From FLUQ01 sp031550605 (GTDB taxonomy: Bacteria; Desulfobacterota; Desulfovibrionia; Desulfovibrionales; Desulfovibrionaceae): a DNA stretch of 35,982 nucleotides. The notes beneath the pieces are model-generated. The model was not told where the DNA came from. It searched no databases and saw only the letters and a list, made by a program, of their open reading frames with translations. The stretch spans positions 1 through 35,982 of the forward strand of contig JAVBOK010000079.1 in assembly GCA_031550605.1 (NCBI GenBank), given 5' to 3'. Shown here in pieces: positions 7,952-16,160 of this stretch. How positions within the stretch are numbered: the first letter of the stretch is position 1; every line of letters starts with the position of its first letter. The translations under genes and the position numbers were made by a program.

Positions 7952-8794
7952 ATGTCCATACGGCGTTTATTCCTTCCCTGCTTTGTACTCGCGGCACTTT
8001 TGCTGGCGGCGTCGCCGGCTTTCGCGGCGCGCTTTGACGCGGAGGAGGGCTTCAGCGTGGAACTGCCCGCCGGGTGGAAAGGCTTTTCCGATGCCGCCGT
8101 CTCCGCGACGGACATTATCTCGGCGGACGAAAAAAACATCATCACCATTATGCTGGCCACGTTCAAGGCGCCGGACCTGACATCCATGGCGCGCAGGGCA
8201 TCTCCGAAAGCCTCGTTGGGGGCGGACGGGAAAAGCTACACGTACGCGACCGCGGAAGGGGAGCGGGTCTGGGGCATGCTGGCGGATGACGGCACCTACC
8301 TGCAGATCCTGGCGAACGCGCCTTACGGCGGCATGGCCGCTCTTCTCGGAAGCCTGAAGTGCGCGCCGAAAAACAAGACGCTGACCGCGCTGCTCCGGGC
8401 AGCCGGCACCAAGGAAGTGGCGGGCTGGCTGTCTTTTGCCGCGTCCGCTCCGCCCGGCCGGCCCCAGGGCAAAGTGGCCGGCGACGCGGCGTATCCCGAC
8501 GGCAGGCGCTCCGTCACGCTGCCCAAGGGGTGGCGCAGCGGCAAGGGGACTGCGGTGACGCTCACGGCGCCGGAAAAACGCGCTTCCGACAAGGTGGCCA
8601 TTCGCTTCAAGCTCGCGAAGGGCGCCAGCCTCGGCGACGATGGAGAGAAACTGGCGCAGGCGATGGGCGGCAAAAATCTGCGGTGGGCCGAAGGCTCGCT
8701 GGTGTTCACGCTGGACGGCGGCCTCACCCTGGCCCAGTTTGACGAAGAGGACGAAAGCGCGGTGATCCTGTATTTGTTCAAGACCGGCAAATAA
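7952..8794 (+). CDS. Exported two-lobe 'LPAGW' protein
   Basis: 280 residues with a signal peptide ending near AFAA. Two similar lobes follow, each opening with an LPxGW motif: FSVELPAGWKGFSD (about residue 36) and SVTLPKGWRSGKG (about residue 190). They are joined by a segment including AGWLSFAASAP. The lobe pattern (amphipathic strand, LPxGW, later RF or FTLDGG strands) resembles PsbP/Mog1-like folds; this is inference. It is a paralogue of the 10012 gene (same two-lobe plan) and perhaps of the single-lobe 9623 gene. AAGGAGG precedes the ATG. No convincing sigma-54 promoter was found here. Confidence 0.72.
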   Translation: MSIRRLFLPCFVLAALLLAASPAFAARFDAEEGFSVELPAGWKGFSDAAVSATDIISADEKNIITIMLATFKAPDLTSMARRASPKASLGADGKSYTYATAEGERVWGMLADDGTYLQILANAPYGGMAALLGSLKCAPKNKTLTALLRAAGTKEVAGWLSFAASAPPGRPQGKVAGDAAYPDGRRSVTLPKGWRSGKGTAVTLTAPEKRASDKVAIRFKLAKGASLGDDGEKLAQAMGGKNLRWAEGSLVFTLDGGLTLAQFDEEDESAVILYLFKTGK

Positions 8795-8904
8795 TAGTGC
8801 GCGGGCTTCCGCAACGCGCTGCCGGCATCCCGGGCACTGAACGGCCGCATGGCGGCGGCCATGGCATCTTTCGCGGCCCTTGCGGCGGTCGCTTGAACAA
8901 GTGG

Positions 8905-8934
8905 CGCCCGGCGCGGTGCGTACCGCGCCGGGCG
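8905..8934. terminator. Hairpin after 7952 gene
   Basis: A perfect 13-bp stem, CGCCCGGCGCGGT with its complement, encloses a GCGT loop. It lies 110 bases after the stop. There is no T-run after it. Confidence 0.5.
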
Positions 8935-8959
8935 TGAGACTGATGGCAAAGTCTTTTTT

Positions 8960-9055
8960 GGCAACAGGTTGCCACGCGGGCGCAGACGGCATCCATTGCC
9001 GCGTTCCGCGCCGGAGCGGGCGTGCCTTTACGAACCCCGGACTTGCGGGGCTTGT
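8960..9055 (+). ncRNA. Candidate structured RNA element, copy 1
   Basis: An element of about 95 bases that aligns with 16350-16440. Shared blocks are GGCAACAG, TTGCC, GGCGC, TGCCGCG, GCGCCGGAGCGG and a final AACCCCG hairpin with GCGGGG. Here it lies between convergent genes and no gene follows. It may be a small RNA, an orphan leader or a terminator array. Expression is unproven. Confidence 0.3.
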
Positions 9056-9083
9056 CATCAATCCGGCGCCGCAGCCCTTGCTG

Positions 9084-9623
9084 TTACAGCAGTTTCAGGG
9101 TTCCGGCGCTCCGCGCCACCAGGGGGTCGAATTCCTGTTTGCGCGCGGCGGGGTACGTCAGTTCCACGTCGCAGTACACCGTGGCGCCCAGAATGAACTT
9201 GCGGTAATGGATTTCGCCGTCCCGCTCCCAGGACAGCACGAAGAAATCCTTGCCCAGATGGGCGTAGGCCGGTTTGATTTCCAGATCTTTGCGCGCGTCC
9301 TCGAACAGTTGCTTGAGCGTTTTTTTGTTGATTCTGTTGCCGCCGGAAGCCCGGAACCGGGCCTGGTCCGCGGCGTCGCCCAAAATGATCCCGTCGCCGT
9401 TGTCGGGAATGACGAAGGCTTTGCCGAACAGCGCGGGAACCTCCACGGTGAAGGCAAAGCGTTCGTTGGTATAGTGGAAGAAATCGGGTTTCGGGCTTTG
9501 CCGCAGCACGACCGATCTGCCCTGGTCGTCGCGCAGGGTCCGGTCCGCGGCCTCCGCGGGCGATGCGCAGACGGCCAGACAGCACAACAGACCGCAGGCG
9601 CGCGCCATTCGTTTCACGTTCAT
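9084..9623 (-). CDS. Exported single-lobe protein
   Basis: 179 residues. The signal peptide ends at SPAEAA, followed by one domain: YTNERFAFTVEVPALFGKAF, then GILG-type loops, a helix (TLKQLFEDARKDLEI), FFVLSWERDGEIHYRKFILG and a final ARSAGTLKLL. The strand-helix-strand order and the 'FTVEVP' opening resemble the lobes of the neighbouring 7952 and 10012 proteins, suggesting a PsbP/Mog1-like fold. The start at 9623 follows GGGAG and begins the signal peptide. It is divergent from the 10012 gene. Function unknown. Confidence 0.72.
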   Translation of the reverse strand: MNVKRMARACGLLCCLAVCASPAEAADRTLRDDQGRSVVLRQSPKPDFFHYTNERFAFTVEVPALFGKAFVIPDNGDGIILGDAADQARFRASGGNRINKKTLKQLFEDARKDLEIKPAYAHLGKDFFVLSWERDGEIHYRKFILGATVYCDVELTYPAARKQEFDPLVARSAGTLKLL

Positions 9624-9685
9624 ATTTTCTCCCGATAAGGTTGCCGCGCGAAAGAACCCGCGCGGGGGGGGCACGCGGCGGGCGC

Positions 9686-9701
9686 AGCAAAAAGCGGACC
9701 A
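9686..9701 (-). promoter_or_regulatory. Sigma-54 promoter P5 (to 9623 gene)
   Basis: Minus strand reads TGGTCCGCTTTTTGCT. GG/GC spacing is exact and the -12 TTGCT is perfect; the -24 element deviates at two positions. The predicted leader is about 52 bases. Confidence 0.5.
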
Positions 9702-9702
9702 T

Positions 9703-9740
9703 CCGGCGCCGGCCGTGCCGGTCCGCACGGCCGGCGCCGG
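9703..9740. promoter_or_regulatory. Long perfect palindrome upstream of P5
   Basis: A 16-bp arm (CCGGCGCCGGCCGTGC) and its exact complement are separated by six bases. It directly abuts the -24 side of promoter P5. It could be a binding site, a cruciform or a terminator isolating the divergent units. Confidence 0.4.
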
Positions 9741-9756
9741 TATGGGCCATTCGGAT

Positions 9757-9775
9757 CTGCCCAGATTTCAGGCAT
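9757..9775. promoter_or_regulatory. Degenerate inverted repeat F
   Basis: CTGCCCAGATTTCAGGCAT keeps the full left half-site of repeat A but only GGCA on the right (13 of 19 matches). It lies between divergent promoters P5 and P6, so it is a weak candidate enhancer site. Confidence 0.3.
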
Positions 9776-9880
9776 GCGCCCTGCAAGGTTTTTTTGCCGG
9801 CAGAGCATGTTCCCCGAAAAATCTCCGCCGGAGGCGCAAGCGCGGCGAAGCGGGTTTTTCCGCAAAAGGCCGGACGTCTT

Positions 9881-9896
9881 TGGCGTGGAATGTGCA
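9881..9896 (+). promoter_or_regulatory. Sigma-54 promoter P6 (to 10012 gene)
   Basis: TGGCGTGGAATGTGCA has exact GG/GC spacing, with a GTGCA -12 element like P1 and P8. The predicted leader is about 105 bases. Confidence 0.55.
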
Positions 9897-10011
9897 ACGT
9901 GCCGGAGCATCACGCGCGCGCATGGCCGGCGATGCCGTCATGCCGCGATCCTGTTCCGGCCCGCCGGTTTGTGCAATTGGACCGCACCCCACAGCAACGG
10001 AGGATTTTTTC

Positions 10012-10929
10012 ATGCGCAACAACACCCTGCTTGTGCTCGCGACGCTTGCGTGCTGCCTGGCTGTTCCGCTGTCCGCCCCGGCCGCCGCCGCGGGCGCGGC
10101 TGTTTTTTCTTTTGACCTGCCGGCGGGTTTCGCGGTTTCCGGGGACGACAGTTACCCCTGCGTTCCCGCGTCCCTCAGCGGCAAGAATTTTGCCCCCGGC
10201 GAGCTGACCATCCTGAAAAACGAAAGCACCGCTGAATGTGTGTTGCTCGTTGTCCAGCGCCGCCCTAAAGGCGATCTGGCCGGTTTGGTCAAAAAAATCG
10301 CGGAAGACGCTTCAATAACCATGTTGGGCAAAGGGCAGGGCTGCATATATGAAGAAGAATCCGCGCCGCCTTCGCGTTCCTGGGCCATAATAACCGATGA
10401 CGGGTTCTTTTTCGCGCTGCGCCAGAATTACCCTTTCAAGGGTATCAAAAGCCTGATTAAAAACTTGCGGGCCAAACCGGGCCAGCCCGGCGTGGAAAAA
10501 GCGCTGGCGGCGCTGGAAAGCAAAAAGGCGCTGGACTGGTTGACCTATGCCACGGAAAGCGCCGTCCTGGATGACGGTTCCCGAAAATATTTCACCGGGG
10601 ACGGCATTTATGCGCTGCTGCCCAAAGGCTGGACCGCCGAGGAAAAAGGCGGGGTCGCCACCTTCAGGCCGGCGAAAGGGAAGCAGTTCGTCAGCGTCGA
10701 GCGGCTGGCTCTGCGGAACGAGGAAGAATGCCAGGCCGCGGCCGAAAAGGAGGCCAAACGCCTGGGCAGGGGCGACAGCGAGGTGGATTCTTCCAACGTC
10801 TATTTCAAGACCCGCGACGGAACCACGGTCTGCTTCACCTGCAACCGGGCGCCGCGCACCGTTCGCATCACCAGTAAAGGGGGGGGCGATGCGGTGAACG
10901 AACTGCTCGGCTCCATAGAAAATCAATAG
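10012..10929 (+). CDS. Exported two-lobe 'LPAGF' protein
   Basis: 305 residues. The signal peptide ends near SAPAAAA. The first lobe opens FSFDLPAGFAVSGDD, a central KALDWLTYATESAV linker follows, and a second lobe opens GIYALLPKGWTAEEKGG. The plan matches the 7952 protein (280 residues), so these look like diverged duplicates. Cysteines at YPCVP, AECVL, QGCIY, EECQA and FTCNR could form disulfides. ACGGAGGA precedes the ATG. Driven by the predicted P6. Function unknown; it is monocistronic and followed by a hairpin. Confidence 0.72.
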   Translation: MRNNTLLVLATLACCLAVPLSAPAAAAGAAVFSFDLPAGFAVSGDDSYPCVPASLSGKNFAPGELTILKNESTAECVLLVVQRRPKGDLAGLVKKIAEDASITMLGKGQGCIYEEESAPPSRSWAIITDDGFFFALRQNYPFKGIKSLIKNLRAKPGQPGVEKALAALESKKALDWLTYATESAVLDDGSRKYFTGDGIYALLPKGWTAEEKGGVATFRPAKGKQFVSVERLALRNEEECQAAAEKEAKRLGRGDSEVDSSNVYFKTRDGTTVCFTCNRAPRTVRITSKGGGDAVNELLGSIENQ

Positions 10930-10944
10930 CAGCCGTTGCGGAGC

Positions 10945-10966
10945 GCGCCGGACGGGAGTCCGGCGC
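10945..10966 (+). terminator. Hairpin after 10012 gene
   Basis: GCGCCGGAC and GTCCGGCGC form a perfect 9-bp stem with a GGGA loop, 16 bases after the stop. There is no T-run. Confidence 0.5.
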
Positions 10967-11093
10967 CAGACGGCCGTCCCGGGCGAAACGCAGCACGCCT
11001 TTCCCCGGGCGGCCGCCGGGAATTTCCAGACGCGGAACGAAAACCGCCGTTACGCCGCATCCGGCGGCCGGGCCCGCCGCGTTCAGAAAATGC

Positions 11094-11122
11094 TTGCCTA
11101 ACCCTCGGCAGCCGTCTATCTA
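11094..11122 (+). promoter_or_regulatory. Possible sigma-70-type promoter of the HD-GYP gene
   Basis: TTGCCT and TATCTA with 17 bases between them, in a locally AT-rich stretch before 11188. A second -10-like GATAAT lies just downstream. No sigma-54 element was found here, unlike the flanking exported genes. Confidence 0.3.
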
Positions 11123-11187
11123 CAGCATAGATAATTCTGTACTCGAAAATTTATGCATGTTCTCCTTCATCAAAAAGACGGTGCGCC

Positions 11188-14133
11188 ATGTCCGATATCA
11201 GCATGCAGCGGAAATTCCTCCGGCGGTTCAAACTGCGGGAACACCTGGGCGTGCTCTTTACCACGCTGATGCTCGCCACGGGGCTGATCATCGCATTCGC
11301 CGGCTACCGCATGGCCGCCAGGGCCGCCGTGTCCGCCACGGATCACCTGGTTGAAAGCGTGAGCAACACGGTAAAAAGCGAAACCATGAATGCGGTGTAC
11401 CAGCCGTTGCAGGCGTTTCTCGCCGTTCTGGCCCAGGGTCCCCTGTCGCGGGCGGCCGGCCTGGACGAACGGCTTGCCGCCCTGCCTTCGATGCAGGCCA
11501 TTCTGGATTCCTACCCCGTGCTTGACGCCATTTACGCCGGTTACGAGGGCGGCGAATTTTTTCTGGTCCGGGGCTTGCGGTCTTCGGAAGCGCGGGAAGC
11601 ATTCGCGGCGCCGCAGGACAGCGCGGTCCTTGTCCAGAGCATTGAATCCGCGCAGGGGAAAAGACGGTCCGAGTACCTGTTCTTTGACGCGGATCTGCGC
11701 CTTCTGCTGCGCCGGCCCCAGGGCGACGCGGACTATGATCCGCGCACCCGGCCCTGGTACCAGGAGGCCGGGGCCAAAGAAGGCCTTATCGCCAGCGCCC
11801 CCTACATTTTTTTCACCACCAGGCAGATAGGCGCCACCTTCGCCCTGAGAAACCGCCGGGGCAACGCCGTGGTGGGGGCGGACATCGGGCTTTCCCAGCT
11901 TTCCGAGGTGCTGGCGCGCGAACTGCCCACCAAGGGGTCCCGGATCGTGCTGTTCCGGCCGGACGGCGCGCTGCTCGCCGCTTCCGACGGCATGGTCGTC
12001 CAGGGGCCGCAGGGCGCGCGCCTGCGCGTGATCGACGACCTGCCCCCGGCGGTGCGTCTGGGCATTCAGGCGTACCGGGACGGATGGCTCGGCCGGGACA
12101 TCGACATTGCCGACGGCGCGCGGGACTGGGTGCTTTCTCTGGACAACTTCAGCTTCTCCGGCGAGGTGCGCAGCGCCATGCTGCTGGCCGTTCCCAGGGA
12201 CGAAGTGCTGGTGGACGCCATGAATTTCATGCGCCAGACCGTTGTGATCACGGCGGGCATTCTGCTGCTTTCCGTGCCGCTGATCTGGCTGACGGCCAGA
12301 AGCATAGCCCGGCCCCTGAGCGCCCTGGCGGACAAAGCGCGGCGCATTCAGGAGTTCCACCTTGAGGAACAGGGGGACGGCGTCCGTTCCAGAATTTCGG
12401 AAATCCACGCTTTGGGGCAAGGCATGGACCACATGCAGGACAGCCTCAGGAAATTTCTCGCCATCAGCCGCACCATCAGCGCCGAACGCAATTTCAACCT
12501 GCTGCTGGAACGCGTGCTGCAGGAAACCCTGGCCGTGGCCGACGCCGACGGCGGCATGGTGGCCCTGCTGGATGCGAAGCGCGACTGCTTCAATGAAGGC
12601 AGCTTCTGCTGGAAGGGTCAGGATGACGGCATCGGCGCGATGTGCATGCTGGTCCACTGCGACGAACCGGACGCCACGCTGCCCACGTATCAGGCTTTGC
12701 GGGCGCGCGCGGTCACGCGGACCTCCGTCGGGCGCGGGGATCCGCTCAGCGGAACGGATTTTCTGGCGCCCGGTTTTGACGATCCGGCGGTGACCCGTGT
12801 GGACGTGGTCTGCGTGCCCCTGCACGACCGCATGGGCGCGGACCTGGGGGTGCTGGCCCTGTTCAGGGCCATGAAACCGGGCGGGCAGACTTTTCAGGAT
12901 CCGCAGGTCGCCTTTATCGAAGCGCTGGCCGGCACAGCCGCCATCGCGCTGGAAAACCAGACCCTGATCCGGGCGCAACGCGATCTGCGCGATGCGCTCA
13001 TCCACATCATCGCCGGGGCCATTGACGCCAAATCGCCGTACACCGGCGGACACTGCCAGCGGGTGCCCGTCATTTTCCTGATGTTGATGCGGGCGGCCTG
13101 CGATGCGAAAGAAGGGCCGCTCAAAGATTTCACCCGCACGGAGGACCAGTGGGAAGAGGCCAAGCTGGCCGGCTGGCTGCACGACTGCGGCAAGGTGACC
13201 ACCCCCGAATACGTGGTGGACAAGGCCACCAAGCTGGAAACCATTTACGACCGCATCCACGAGATCCGCACCCGCTTTGAAGTGCTCAAGCGCGATGCGG
13301 AAATACGCTCTCTGCGCGCCGTGCTGGGCGGCGCCGAATCCGGGGATGAAGGCCGGCGCCTGGAAGAGGCCCTGCGGACCCTGGACGAGGAATTCGCGTT
13401 TGTGGCTTCCTGCAATACCGGCGGCGAATTCATGGACGACGCTTCGATCGCGCGTCTTGCAACCATCGGCAAACGGACCTGGACACGCACCCTGGACAAG
13501 CGTCTGGGCGTCTCGCGCGAGGAGCTGGAGCGCATGGACCGCGTCGCGGCGGAGCCTCTGCCGGTGGAGGAAAGCCTGCTCATGGACAGGCCCGAGCATA
13601 TTCTCGACCGTGGGGCAGCGGACAGAATCGCCGAGGACAATCCCTGGAAATTCAAGGTGGAAACCCCCGCCGTCCTGTACAACAGGGGCGAGGTTCACAA
13701 CCTGAGCATCCGCCGGGGCACCCTGACCGAGGAAGAACGGTACAAGATCAACGACCACATCATCCAGACCATCATCATGCTCAAGCAACTGCCTTTGCCG
13801 GAACATCTGCGGAACGTGCCGGACATGGCCGGGTCCCACCACGAAACCATGGACGGCAAGGGCTATCCGCGCCGCCTTGCCCGCGACGACATGGACTGGA
13901 GCGCGCGCATGATGGCCATCGCCGACATTTTCGAGGCGCTGACCGCTTCGGACCGGCCCTACAAACCCAGCAAAACGCTTTCCGAAGCGCTGAAGATCAT
14001 GGACGGATTCCGGGACCGCAACCACATCGACCCGGACCTTTACGAGCTGTTCCTGAAATCCGGCGTCCCGCAGCAGTATGCCGCGAAGTACCTGCGGCCG
14101 GAGCAGAACGACCTGGCCCCCGCATCCGCCTGA
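11188..14133 (+). CDS. Membrane sensor with HAMP, GAF and HD-GYP domains
   Basis: 981 residues. The order is: membrane segment (about 20-40); a large periplasmic dCache-like sensor (about 42-345, with the DPRTRPWY motif); second membrane segment (about 350-370); HAMP (to about 420); GAF (about 430-595); then an HD-GYP output domain. The catalytic parts are HDCGK (His665, Asp666) and HHETMDGKGYP (His884 on). HD-GYP proteins hydrolyse cyclic-di-GMP. The gap between the two motifs is about 219 residues, against about 60 in classical HD-GYP proteins, because a charged helical insert (YDRIHEIRTRFEVLKRDAE onward) splits the domain; I believe this is a known subclass. The ribosome site is weak, so Met at 11203 is an alternative start. 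Confidence 0.88.
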   Translation: MSDISMQRKFLRRFKLREHLGVLFTTLMLATGLIIAFAGYRMAARAAVSATDHLVESVSNTVKSETMNAVYQPLQAFLAVLAQGPLSRAAGLDERLAALPSMQAILDSYPVLDAIYAGYEGGEFFLVRGLRSSEAREAFAAPQDSAVLVQSIESAQGKRRSEYLFFDADLRLLLRRPQGDADYDPRTRPWYQEAGAKEGLIASAPYIFFTTRQIGATFALRNRRGNAVVGADIGLSQLSEVLARELPTKGSRIVLFRPDGALLAASDGMVVQGPQGARLRVIDDLPPAVRLGIQAYRDGWLGRDIDIADGARDWVLSLDNFSFSGEVRSAMLLAVPRDEVLVDAMNFMRQTVVITAGILLLSVPLIWLTARSIARPLSALADKARRIQEFHLEEQGDGVRSRISEIHALGQGMDHMQDSLRKFLAISRTISAERNFNLLLERVLQETLAVADADGGMVALLDAKRDCFNEGSFCWKGQDDGIGAMCMLVHCDEPDATLPTYQALRARAVTRTSVGRGDPLSGTDFLAPGFDDPAVTRVDVVCVPLHDRMGADLGVLALFRAMKPGGQTFQDPQVAFIEALAGTAAIALENQTLIRAQRDLRDALIHIIAGAIDAKSPYTGGHCQRVPVIFLMLMRAACDAKEGPLKDFTRTEDQWEEAKLAGWLHDCGKVTTPEYVVDKATKLETIYDRIHEIRTRFEVLKRDAEIRSLRAVLGGAESGDEGRRLEEALRTLDEEFAFVASCNTGGEFMDDASIARLATIGKRTWTRTLDKRLGVSREELERMDRVAAEPLPVEESLLMDRPEHILDRGAADRIAEDNPWKFKVETPAVLYNRGEVHNLSIRRGTLTEEERYKINDHIIQTIIMLKQLPLPEHLRNVPDMAGSHHETMDGKGYPRRLARDDMDWSARMMAIADIFEALTASDRPYKPSKTLSEALKIMDGFRDRNHIDPDLYELFLKSGVPQQYAAKYLRPEQNDLAPASA

Positions 14134-14160
14134 AGCGGCGCCTTCGCGGATGCGGGGGCC
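14115..14160. terminator. Bidirectional terminator-type hairpin
   Basis: GGCCCCCGCATCCGC and its exact complement (15 bp) are 16 bases apart. The left arm is inside the last codons of the HD-GYP gene. It lies between two convergent genes. Confidence 0.6.
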
Positions 14161-14171
14161 GGAACGCCGTT

Positions 14172-15368
14172 TCAATGCATCAGTATTGAGCCGTCGGGCA
14201 CAAAAACCGCCTCCACGTTGCCCGGACCGCAGCGCAGCAGCACGCCCGGCGCGGGGGCCGGTTTTTTGTCCTCGGCGGCATCCCGAAAGCTTTTTTCGCT
14301 GACCAGCACGACGGCCGCGTCGTGCAGGGAACAGTCGCCGCGCGCGGCTGCGAGCGTTTCAAACAGGCCGGCCCAATCGGCCTCGGCGTCTTTGCCGCCT
14401 TTGCCGTACCGCAGCACCACCCCGTCCTCGATGCGCCGTTTTCGCACGTCGGCCGTCCATGGCCGGTACCCTTCTTTCGCCAGATCTTCGAAAACCGCCC
14501 GCAGCGTGTTCTCTTTGAGCGCCAGCCGCAGCAAAACGGCGATGTCCGGAGAGTCGTCGCTCAGGGGCGCGGCCTGCCCCACGCCCACCGTGTCCCCCCA
14601 GGCGACGGGAAAGGCCAGTTTTTTCCCCTCGTCCTCCTCAAACAGGGTGTCCTCGATGCCGGCCGGACCGGCGAGAAAAACGCACACGCTCATCTGGTCC
14701 GGCACGGTGGTGCTCCAGCCGCCGGCCCAGCGGGCCTCGGGCTCGCCCGGACCTCTGGTTCCGCTCCATTCCTTCAGCAATTCCGGGCAACGCTCCCCGG
14801 CATGGTCGTTGTTCCAGATGGGGCCGGCCTCCACCGCGAAGGATGCCTGCTTTTGCCCGCCGCCCGCGGCGGATACGGCGTCTTTGACCATGCGCCGCAC
14901 GTCGTCCATGTTTTCGGCTTTCACGATCACTGCTTTGGACACGGCGTTGGGCCGGTTGCCGTCGTTCAGAAACCACACGGCCCTGCCCTGTGCGGCGCGC
15001 GGCGGATCGTCGGTTCCGGCCTGTTCCAGCCGCGTCCCGCTTTCGTCATGGATGACGGCAAGGCGCATATCCTCTTCCGCCCGCAAACCGGAAAGATCGT
15101 CGAACTCCAGACGGCCGGCGGCAAATTCCACCTGGATGCGCAGGGGCTTGACCGCCCCGTTCACGCCGATGCTGTATGCGCCGCCCCGGGCAAGATTGAC
15201 GCGCGAATGGGTGTTGCGCATCCCGCGCGTGGTTTCAAGCGTGGCTCTGATCGAGACCAGCTCAAAAGGGGTTTCATTTTCATACAGGATGGTCAGGTTG
15301 GCCGCCGAAACGGGAAAAACGGGCAACAGGCCGGCAAGCAGCGCGGCGAAAAAAAAGCGTTTGACCAT
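14172..15368 (-). CDS. Exported protein with an MVL-lectin-like segment
   Basis: 398 residues with a signal peptide ending at PVSAA. The N-terminal region (about 23-120) is beta-rich (ANLTILYENETPFELVSIR). Residues about 178-231 closely resemble the repeat of the cyanobacterial mannan-binding lectin MVL: AGPIWNNDHAGERCPELL, then WAGGWSTTVPDQMSVCVF, against AGPLWSN...GQW.T.V...MSV as I recall it. The C-terminal part (about 280-398) is unassigned and ends RCGPGNVEAVFVPDG. Carbohydrate binding is therefore an inference. The start at 15368 begins the signal sequence; the upstream gene overlaps it by 89 bases. Inverted repeat C lies 81 bases upstream. Confidence 0.75.
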   Translation of the reverse strand: MVKRFFFAALLAGLLPVFPVSAANLTILYENETPFELVSIRATLETTRGMRNTHSRVNLARGGAYSIGVNGAVKPLRIQVEFAAGRLEFDDLSGLRAEEDMRLAVIHDESGTRLEQAGTDDPPRAAQGRAVWFLNDGNRPNAVSKAVIVKAENMDDVRRMVKDAVSAAGGGQKQASFAVEAGPIWNNDHAGERCPELLKEWSGTRGPGEPEARWAGGWSTTVPDQMSVCVFLAGPAGIEDTLFEEDEGKKLAFPVAWGDTVGVGQAAPLSDDSPDIAVLLRLALKENTLRAVFEDLAKEGYRPWTADVRKRRIEDGVVLRYGKGGKDAEADWAGLFETLAAARGDCSLHDAAVVLVSEKSFRDAAEDKKPAPAPGVLLRCGPGNVEAVFVPDGSILMH

Positions 15369-15915
15369 GGGAACCTCCGTGGCGCATGCGCGGCGACAAG
15401 CGGGCCGCCCGCCGGGGTCGGACGGGCAGGGTGGAGCGAATGCCGGGCATGCCCATTTTTTGGGCAGTTTTGCACACCGTGTCGAGTATCCTTTCCGCCG
15501 CGGCCACCCCGCCGGCAAAGGATTGCACCGTGTAATCGCAGAGCAGCGTGCCCTGGAAAACCGCCGTGGTTTTTCCCGTGGCCAGATCGCGGCGCATGAC
15601 CGAAACGGGGCCGCAGGGGACGTACCCGCATTCGCGCCTGGAATCGGCGTCCATGGTGTTGAACGGCACGCTGGAATCATTGGTCCAGATCAGGCCCGGT
15701 TTGCCCTTGGCCCGGAAATACGCGGCGGAATCCCTGCCCAGCGGTTTCATGGACGGAAAGGAAAAGAAATGCCAGTCGCGGGCCGGCGTTGTCCCCGCGA
15801 CAACCCGGCCGTCCGCTTTGCGGCCGATGAAAATTTTCGGAGTTTTCGCCCGCGCCGGGAGCGCGGCGCAGCAGCACAGCAGAACAAGGCCGCATAACAG
15901 GGACAAGCGCATCAT
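15280..15915 (-). CDS. Exported protein, paralogue of the 16462 product
   Basis: 211 residues. The signal peptide (MMRLSLLCGLVLLCCCAALPARA) follows GAGGAG. Its middle matches the 16462 product: RRECGYVPCGPVSVM against GRTCGDYDPCGKRSVVM, and GTLLCDYTVQSF against GTDLCDYELGSF, so paired cysteines are conserved. After RSTLPVRP (the paralogue's RSTITVPLPGMR end) it has about 45 extra Arg-rich residues that run 89 bases into the next gene's signal sequence. That tail may be a real extension, or the result of a frameshift near 15430. Driven by predicted P7. Function unknown. Confidence 0.65.
   Translation of the reverse strand: MMRLSLLCGLVLLCCCAALPARAKTPKIFIGRKADGRVVAGTTPARDWHFFSFPSMKPLGRDSAAYFRAKGKPGLIWTNDSSVPFNTMDADSRRECGYVPCGPVSVMRRDLATGKTTAVFQGTLLCDYTVQSFAGGVAAAERILDTVCKTAQKMGMPGIRSTLPVRPRRAARLSPRMRHGGSHGQTLFFRRAACRPVARFSRFGGQPDHPV
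15449..15467. promoter_or_regulatory. Inverted repeat C, candidate enhancer site
   Basis: ATGCCCATTTTTTGGGCAG matches repeat A at 17 of 19 positions. It lies upstream of the 15368 gene, inside the end of the 15915 reading frame. A weak sigma-54-like element with correct GG/GC spacing (15399-15414, minus) lies 35 bases downstream. Confidence 0.5.
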
Positions 15916-16093
15916 GGTATTGCTCCTCGGGCCGGGGTGGTCCGCAAGTGGCCGCCCGCTGCAACGGTGCCTTTTCCCGCCCGGCGGGTTGCAGGGCAAA
16001 AATTGATCCCGCGGGATTTCACGACAGCTTCGCCCATTTTCGCCTTGCGCCTTGCCGTGCGAAAATTCACCTTTTCGCGCCGCGCGCCGGGGG

Positions 16094-16115
16094 TGCAGGG
16101 GGGCACTCCCCTGCA
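16094..16115 (-). other. Hairpin in the long leader of the 15915 gene
   Basis: TGCAGGGG and CCCCTGCA form a perfect 8-bp stem with a 6-base loop. It is transcribed early in the predicted 235-base leader from promoter P7. A regulatory role is possible but unproven. Confidence 0.35.
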
Positions 16116-16160
16116 GGGGAGATCGGGGACGGGGCCCCCAACGTACCAGGGACTGGGCTT

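Noticed and set aside
8819..8837. Another copy of the 19-bp inverted repeat
   Set aside because: Only 11 of 19 positions match; likely chance.
11170..14175. A very long open frame on the minus strand (about 1000 codons)
   Set aside because: It mirrors the HD-GYP gene codon for codon; its translation is Gly/His/Arg-rich without motifs. It is an artefact of high GC.
15399..15414. Sigma-54 promoter before the 15368 gene
   Set aside because: Correct spacing, but the match is weak and expected by chance in such GC-rich DNA. Only the nearby inverted repeat C supports it.
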